From assembly GCA_903879875.1 (NCBI GenBank), contig CAIRNC010000375.1:1-12009 (forward strand): a stretch of DNA of 12,009 nucleotides, in the 5' to 3' direction. The position numbers and the translations under genes are program-made. This document shows, piece by piece, positions 7,276-12,009 of the stretch. The notes below the pieces were generated by a model. It was not told the DNA's origin and did no database searches. It was given only the letters and a program-made list of their open reading frames with translations. The stretch comes from an uncultured Bacteroidota bacterium (GTDB lineage Bacteria; Bacteroidota; Bacteroidia; Flavobacteriales; Flavobacteriaceae). Positions within the stretch are counted from its first letter, which is position 1. Every line of letters begins with the position of its first letter.

Positions 7276-8748
7276 TTATTTCATCCAACTTACGCCAACA
7301 TCCTTCTTTTTCAAAATCCAATTTGGATTAAATTCCGTGATTTCAGAATCGGTTAATTTAATATTATGAATAGCCAATCGATAATTAATTTCATTTGCGA
7401 CTTGAGCATTGACTCTTGTTTTTACTTCAAAAATTCCATTTTGTAATGGAAAATCATTTTGTTTTGCTAACGAAAATCCACTTTCATATGTATTTCCATT
7501 AGTGTAACGATTTTCTTTACTATCAAATGTTGTCTTTACATCTGTAATTTCAAATGGAGAATCATTATTCCCAATCGAATTAATTATCGTGTTTCCAATT
7601 AAAGTTACATTCTTTGGAGCAATAGTTACTTTACTCACATCTTTATTTGCAACTCCCAATTTTATTGCGGGTCCATAAGAATTCACAACAATATTATAAG
7701 CTACAAGTGCATTATCTGCCGGATAATAACCATTTAATGGAGAATCTTTCAATCCATCCATAATTGAAATAGGAACTTTTGAATTCCCTTTTCCACCTTC
7801 AATATCTTCTAAATAATTATTAAAAACAGTATTTCTTGGATTTATAATTCTGATTCCACCACTTCGGTTTCTTCCCGATTTTCCATTTATATAATTTCCA
7901 TAAACAAAACATTTTTGCCCATGTCGTAGCACCATCGCGCCATCATTTCCTATAAAAGTATTGAATCTATAAATGTTATCCCAGCTTTTATTGCTTATAA
8001 TTTCTGCTTCAATTCTTTCGTCTTCAAAATAGTTGTATTCCACCAAGTTAAATCCGTGAGTAAAAGAAGTTGTACTTGTGCCTATTCTAATTTGCTCTCC
8101 ACCATTAGAAGAATAGGTTCTAAATCCAAAATGATTATGATGGATATGATGAAATGCCGAGGGAGCAACATCGCTACCTGGAACGTAACCTTTTTCTTGC
8201 TTGTATTCCACAACTAAAGTTGGTCCGGCATTAATTTTTCCAATAAAAGTGCAATTATCTACTTCGTTATTGGATCCAATAAGATTTACATAATAATTTC
8301 TTTTACCACTTTCTTCTGTTAATGAATAATTAATTATCCCGCAATTGGTAAGACGGCTATGGTTGGCTTCGTTATTTATTTTTTTATCTTTTGATCTAAA
8401 ATCAATAACATTTTGATTCGTTTCTAATGTACAATTCCCTTCAAATAACAATCCTTCTATAACAAGATAATCACCGCCAATAAATAATTGCGAACTCCCT
8501 GAAAACGAAACTTTACCTGCCGTTTGTGCTTTTAAAAATATGGGGTGTTCTTTAGTTCCATTGTTTAATGGACTAAAATCAATTTTTACATCAATATAAT
8601 TTCCGTCTTTCCATATAATGCTATCACCGGGAATAACTTTTGCCAAAACAGTTTTGAACTCATCGATAGATCCTACAAAATATTCTGCAGCTTTTACTTT
8701 AGAAGAAAAAGCCAAAAATAGGAGTAATAAGAAAATCGATTTTTTCAT
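7276..8748 (-). CDS. Secreted PL6-family beta-helix lyase (alginate lyase / chondroitinase B type)
   Basis: A 490-residue protein with signal peptide (residues 1-20, ending KVKA) and a right-handed parallel beta-helix. The opening block EYFVGSIDEFKTVL...PGDSIIWKDGNY at 22-51 is typical of PL6. GGEQIRIG lies at 216-223. E247 and E249 are the likely calcium ligands and K254 the catalytic base (EAEIISNKS), with R275 in VLRHGQ as the catalytic acid; spacing equals E243, E245, K250 and R271 of chondroitinase B. PL6 enzymes cleave alginate or dermatan sulfate by calcium-assisted beta-elimination. The protein lacks a T9SS tail, so it most likely works in the periplasm on imported oligosaccharides. 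Its start is 4 bases from the stop of the upstream sulfatase gene, pointing to coupled translation. The choice between alginate-like and sulfated substrates cannot be made from motifs, but the sulfatases favour the latter. Confidence 0.92.
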   Translation of the reverse strand: MKKSIFLLLLFLAFSSKVKAAEYFVGSIDEFKTVLAKVIPGDSIIWKDGNYIDVKIDFSPLNNGTKEHPIFLKAQTAGKVSFSGSSQLFIGGDYLVIEGLLFEGNCTLETNQNVIDFRSKDKKINNEANHSRLTNCGIINYSLTEESGKRNYYVNLIGSNNEVDNCTFIGKINAGPTLVVEYKQEKGYVPGSDVAPSAFHHIHHNHFGFRTYSSNGGEQIRIGTSTTSFTHGFNLVEYNYFEDERIEAEIISNKSWDNIYRFNTFIGNDGAMVLRHGQKCFVYGNYINGKSGRNRSGGIRIINPRNTVFNNYLEDIEGGKGNSKVPISIMDGLKDSPLNGYYPADNALVAYNIVVNSYGPAIKLGVANKDVSKVTIAPKNVTLIGNTIINSIGNNDSPFEITDVKTTFDSKENRYTNGNTYESGFSLAKQNDFPLQNGIFEVKTRVNAQVANEINYRLAIHNIKLTDSEITEFNPNWILKKKDVGVSWMK

Positions 8749-8752
8749 TAAT

Positions 8753-10381
8753 TTATTTTACTTGTGTTGCAAAATAAGCAATCATTTTAGCTTTTAAATC
8801 TTTAGCAACTGCTTTATATTCTTTTTCATCCACCACATTGTTAGTTTCATTTGGATCTTTTTCATAATCATACAATTCCGTGCCCACTATCAAATCGGCA
8901 TTAAAAGCTTGTGTGCTTCTAAAATCATTGGTCATCCAAATCGTATATCTATATCTTTTATCTCTCAAAGAATAGCCCATTACTTTAGAAGAAGCATAGC
9001 CTTGACGTTCGGTTTCACTTTTAGTTCCGCTACGTGGATATTGACTTATAGAATAGTCTTTAACTGATTTTGCCGACTTGTTCATTAAAGGCTTAAGGCT
9101 TTTTCCATCTAAAACTTCAGGTATTTTCACACCTGCTAAATCACATAATGTTGGAAAAATATCTACAAATTCTGTTGGAGCATTTGTGACAGAAGGCGAA
9201 AGTCCGGGAGCTGCAATTAGCATTGGGGTGCGAGTTGCTTGCTCAAAATTAGTGTGTTTACACCAAAGGTTGTGATCTCCTAAATGCCATCCGTGATCGC
9301 CCCAAAGTACAATTATTGTATTTTTGGTCAACCCCAAAGCATCTAGTTTATCTAATAATTTACCTACTTGAGCATCGGTATAGGAAACTGCAGCATAATA
9401 ACCGTGAATTAATTCTTTTTGTTTGTCAATTGGCAAAGTCAGTCCAAAATCCTTTTGATCAGTGAATGAAACTAATGGAGGAATATCAGTATATCCTCTA
9501 ATTTCACCTGAATTGTGATAGGCAACATCAACACTATTTTTTGATTTCTCTTGAAAAGCAGCTAAAGGCATGTCTTCTCTTTTGTATAAATCCCAATATT
9601 TTTTGGGAGCTACAAATGGCAAGTGAGGTTTTGAAAATCCAACAGCAAAAAAGAAAGGTTTTGTATCTGATTTTAAATTTTCTAAAATTTCTAAAGCACG
9701 AGAAGCATTTGCTCCGTCATTATATGCATTATCAGGAACATCGGCACATTCAACAGATGGTTTTACTAATTTTGAAACATAATCGTCCAATTCTTTGTCG
9801 GTTAAACCTTTGTCTTGTCCTTCTTTGGTATATTTCAAAGCTAATTCTTTTGTTTCAGGCAATTGATAGGCTCCTAATATTGGCATCCCTGTTTCCTTAG
9901 CATAATATCGTTCTTCCGTTTTGAAATAATTGTAATATGGAACGCTCCATGAAGGTGCATCCATTTTTTTGTCGACACAACGAGAATCATAGATTTTACC
10001 AATTCCCTGTGTTGAATAACCTTGCGAAATTAAATATTGTGGTAAACTCAATATATCTGGATTAATGTCACGCATTTTGGTTTTTAAATCCCAAACTTTA
10101 GTATAATCAGGTCTCTTTCCAGTCATAACACTTGCTCTTGTAGGGCCACATACTGCTTGTTGGCAATAATTACTTTTAAAAACGGTTCCCATTTTTGCTA
10201 GACGATCAATATTTGGGGTTTTAATTAATGTATTTCCATAACATCCTAAGATAGGTTTTAAATCGTCTATAGCTATAAACAGAATATTGGGTTTCTTTTT
10301 TTCTTGAGAAAAAACGATATGATTGCACAGTATTGCAAGAACAATTATAGTTAAATATTTAGAAAATGGAGGGTTTTTCAT
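8753..10381 (-). CDS. Secreted iduronate-2-sulfatase-like sulfatase (S1_7 type)
   Basis: A 542-residue type I sulfatase with an N-terminal signal peptide ending near residue 25 (VFSQ). D39-D40 open the domain (FIAIDDLKP). The formylglycine motif is C78-G-P-T-R82 followed by ASVMTGKRP. K129 is in GKIYDSR, H253 in SKPHLPF, D362-H363 in WGDHGWHLGDHNLWCKH, and K375 in that same block. The order and wording, especially GDHGWHLGDH and KPHLPF, are those of iduronate-2-sulfatase-like enzymes, a group that also includes algal-polysaccharide sulfatases. Human IDS has GKVFHPG at the Lys site; here Asp132 stands where that His would be, possibly a subgroup feature. It would remove sulfate from a uronate or neighbouring sugar in the periplasm. 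It lies between the two PL6 lyase genes, 13 bases after one and 4 before the other. Confidence 0.93.
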   Translation of the reverse strand: MKNPPFSKYLTIIVLAILCNHIVFSQEKKKPNILFIAIDDLKPILGCYGNTLIKTPNIDRLAKMGTVFKSNYCQQAVCGPTRASVMTGKRPDYTKVWDLKTKMRDINPDILSLPQYLISQGYSTQGIGKIYDSRCVDKKMDAPSWSVPYYNYFKTEERYYAKETGMPILGAYQLPETKELALKYTKEGQDKGLTDKELDDYVSKLVKPSVECADVPDNAYNDGANASRALEILENLKSDTKPFFFAVGFSKPHLPFVAPKKYWDLYKREDMPLAAFQEKSKNSVDVAYHNSGEIRGYTDIPPLVSFTDQKDFGLTLPIDKQKELIHGYYAAVSYTDAQVGKLLDKLDALGLTKNTIIVLWGDHGWHLGDHNLWCKHTNFEQATRTPMLIAAPGLSPSVTNAPTEFVDIFPTLCDLAGVKIPEVLDGKSLKPLMNKSAKSVKDYSISQYPRSGTKSETERQGYASSKVMGYSLRDKRYRYTIWMTNDFRSTQAFNADLIVGTELYDYEKDPNETNNVVDEKEYKAVAKDLKAKMIAYFATQVK

Positions 10382-10394
10382 TGTGTGTTTTTTC

Positions 10395-12008
10395 TTAATT
10401 ATTTTTTATCAATTTATATGTTTTAGAAAAGTTATCCATTTGTAATAAAACAAAATAAATACCATTTTTATATTCAGAAACATCAAATGAAATGATATTT
10501 TCATTATCTAGTATAGTAGAATTTATTTCCTTTTTTTGAATAAGTTGTCCGTTGATTTGATATACCTTAATAGTTCCTATATTAGTGCCGGCTGGTAATT
10601 TTATTTGAAAACTATCTTTAGTTGGATTTGGATAAAGGTTACTGTTGTTTTCATTTATTTCAAATGAATTTGTTGCAAGTACTAAATAGGAGGGACCAAC
10701 TTCAGCTAAAGCTAATGGGTGATTGGTTGTTGTTCCGGTGGTATATTCATCACAACCAACGTCTTTAAGAGTGACAGCAGCAGGACGAGCTTGTCCACTT
10801 ATATCGTATGCTAAAGTAGAATCGTCATCAATATTTGCAATATCTAAAATAGCAGGATAGCTGGAACTTGCAGCATCAATAGCAGGACTAGTAGATGACA
10901 ATCCAAAATATGCACTTGTATTGGTTATTAAAAGTGGATTTGTATTTGTCATTCCAGATGCGATAGAAATGCCTAATGAACCACTACGAATATTTCCTAA
11001 CCAAGTTGTACCCGAATTTGCATTTTTAAAAAAATCACCAGAACTATTTTTAAAAATATTATTAGCCCAAGTATTGCTTGTTGCTCCAACACCTCCTAAA
11101 TCTATATCACCACAATTATAAAAAGTATTGTGGATAAAATTAATATTATTAAGGTTTAATGTCCGAGGAGATGCCGGTGTAGGTGGAACTAAAGGAGCTA
11201 CATAAACAAAAGTAACTGCATCTGCTGAACTCCCAACGCCTGAATTCTCGAAATAATTATTGTAGCAATAGATATTATTAGCTTCTTTAACTCTAATTCC
11301 ACCTGCATTTATGAAAAAATTACTGTAAGCCACATTATTATCACCATTTCTGAAACAAAGCATCGCATTTTGTTGATTGGTAAAAGTGCAAAAACGAATC
11401 ACATTTTCTTTGCATTTGACAGATATACTTTCACTGTCACCAAGTCCCGTATTATTAAAATAACAGTATTCAACGATTGTTCTTGATTTATTGAGATATT
11501 CAGCTCCCAATCCAATTCGTATTGGTTCATTTCCATTATCTCCACCCACTCCATAATAGTTTTGAAAAGAACAATATCTGATTTTATGATAACCAATAAC
11601 TGACGATGTTGATATTTGTATCGTACAACCAATTTCTGCTGCAGCGGGCTTTTTTTCTATATTACAGTATGAAATTTCATTGTATTGAGAACCTGCTTGA
11701 ATTTCGATGTATTTCTTTGCAGAGTAATTACTAAAATTCAACTGAGTTATTTTGTTGTGGCTTCCACCAACTTTGAGTAAATAGTTAATACCTATATCAC
11801 CTGAAGTAAACTGAAAACCACTAAAAGTGATATAGTCTCCTGAAATTGTAATGTCATTGGTACCATTTAAAAACACACCGCCAGGAGTTGCAGCCATAAC
11901 AGTAATATTACTTTTTCCAATATTTAAAGTACTATCAAAATAGGTTCCGTTTGCAAGAATGATAATATCTCCAGCTACCGTAGTTGGTGAATTTATTTTC
12001 GTTTGCAA
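10395..12008 (-). CDS. PL6-type beta-helix lyase with T9SS C-terminal sorting domain, 5' end missing
   Basis: The reading frame is open to the right edge; the first in-frame codon is TTG (Leu), and I do not regard it as a real start. The visible 537 residues begin inside the usual PL6 opening (VAGDIIILANGTYFDS at 11-26), so only the signal peptide and a few residues are missing. NEPIRIG is at 160-166. D191, E193 and K198 (DSESISVK) and R220 (CFRNGD) align with calcium ligands E247 and E249, base K254 and acid R275 of the other PL6 here; the first Glu is Asp in this copy. A Ser/Thr/Ala-rich region with an Asn-rich end (about 430-455) links to a roughly 80-residue type A T9SS sorting domain: NLYPNPTKDSF at 457-467, VYQINGQLI, and SEYKNGIYFVLL. 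It should be exported to the surface or medium and start polymer cleavage. It is the first visible operon gene; its promoter is outside the window. Confidence 0.9.
   Translation of the reverse strand: MQTKINSPTTVAGDIIILANGTYFDSTLNIGKSNITVMAATPGGVFLNGTNDITISGDYITFSGFQFTSGDIGINYLLKVGGSHNKITQLNFSNYSAKKYIEIQAGSQYNEISYCNIEKKPAAAEIGCTIQISTSSVIGYHKIRYCSFQNYYGVGGDNGNEPIRIGLGAEYLNKSRTIVEYCYFNNTGLGDSESISVKCKENVIRFCTFTNQQNAMLCFRNGDNNVAYSNFFINAGGIRVKEANNIYCYNNYFENSGVGSSADAVTFVYVAPLVPPTPASPRTLNLNNINFIHNTFYNCGDIDLGGVGATSNTWANNIFKNSSGDFFKNANSGTTWLGNIRSGSLGISIASGMTNTNPLLITNTSAYFGLSSTSPAIDAASSSYPAILDIANIDDDSTLAYDISGQARPAAVTLKDVGCDEYTTGTTTNHPLALAEVGPSYLVLATNSFEINENNSNLYPNPTKDSFQIKLPAGTNIGTIKVYQINGQLIQKKEINSTILDNENIISFDVSEYKNGIYFVLLQMDNFSKTYKLIKNN
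10398..10640 (-). other. T9SS type A C-terminal sorting domain
   Basis: This segment encodes the last 81 residues of the lyase at the right edge. It shows the usual order of a Bacteroidota sorting domain: the LYPNPT entry motif, a beta strand with an I-K-V-Y-Q-I-N-G-Q core, and a final NGIYFVLLQ ... YKLIK strand pair. The domain directs proteins through the type IX secretion system and is normally removed or lipid-anchored at the surface. No other complete gene in the window has one. Confidence 0.88.
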
Positions 12009-12009
12009 A

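Noticed and set aside
9541..9900. 119-codon open frame on the plus strand
   Set aside because: It lies antisense to the strongly supported iduronate-sulfatase-like gene and has low-complexity Leu/His/Lys-rich content with no recognisable domain.
10318..10381. Lipobox in the signal peptide of the iduronate-sulfatase-like protein (Cys19 in LAILC)
   Set aside because: Leu directly before the Cys does not fit the small residue required by signal peptidase II, and a signal peptidase I site follows near residue 25.
11399..11632. 77-codon minus-strand frame within the right-edge lyase
   Set aside because: It overlaps the PL6 catalytic region in another frame; the PL6 frame has clear family motifs and this one has none.
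12006..12008. TTG as a start codon for the right-edge lyase
   Set aside because: The frame is open to the window edge, the protein would lack a signal peptide, and it would begin inside the conserved PL6 opening. The true start is outside the window.
454..12008. Interpretation as an ordinary alginate utilization locus
   Set aside because: PL6 and PF05426 lyases alone would allow it, but three sulfatases and an FGE are hard to explain for unsulfated alginate.

Overview
The window is strongly AT-rich and reads as part of a Bacteroidota (Flavobacteriia-like) polysaccharide utilization locus. Three signs support this: the N-terminus of a SusC-type TonB-dependent receptor at the left edge, a C-terminal type IX secretion (T9SS) sorting tail on the gene at the right edge, and N-terminal export signals on every complete gene. 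All ten genes lie on the minus strand, so transcription runs from right to left.

In transcription order the genes are: (1) a PL6-type beta-helix lyase with a T9SS tail, 5' end outside the window (10395-12008); (2) an iduronate-2-sulfatase-like sulfatase (8753-10381); (3) a second PL6 lyase without a tail (7276-8748); (4) a secreted formylglycine-generating enzyme (FGE) with both catalytic cysteines (6147-7262); (5) a small secreted two-cupin protein (5465-6136); (6) a secreted DUF1961/YesU-like protein (4739-5461); (7) a second sulfatase (3085-4698); (8) a lyase of the PF05426 alginate-lyase fold, closest in motifs to PL38/PL5 (1819-3042); (9) a third sulfatase (454-1806). Gaps between these nine genes are 3 to 42 bases, so they probably form one operon. 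A 190-base gap then separates them from (10), the SusC-like receptor (3-263), which runs off the left edge and may start a second transcript.

Together the genes describe breakdown of a sulfated, uronic-acid-rich glycan. The T9SS-routed PL6 would cut polymer at the cell surface, and the SusC system would import fragments. In the periplasm, three sulfatases would remove sulfate, and the second PL6 and the PF05426 lyase would cut uronate linkages by beta-elimination. The locus-encoded FGE would convert the active-site Cys of the sulfatases to formylglycine. Three sulfatases argue against plain alginate. An iduronate-2-sulfatase-like enzyme beside PL6 (the family of chondroitinase B) and a glucuronan-lyase-like protein points to a sulfated glucuronate/iduronate/mannuronate polymer, for example from algae, but the substrate cannot be fixed from sequence alone.

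The least understood parts are the two-cupin protein and the DUF1961 protein, which sit back to back between the FGE and a sulfatase. I see no RNA genes, mobile elements, CRISPR arrays or long repeats. No gene-free stretch exceeds 300 bases.
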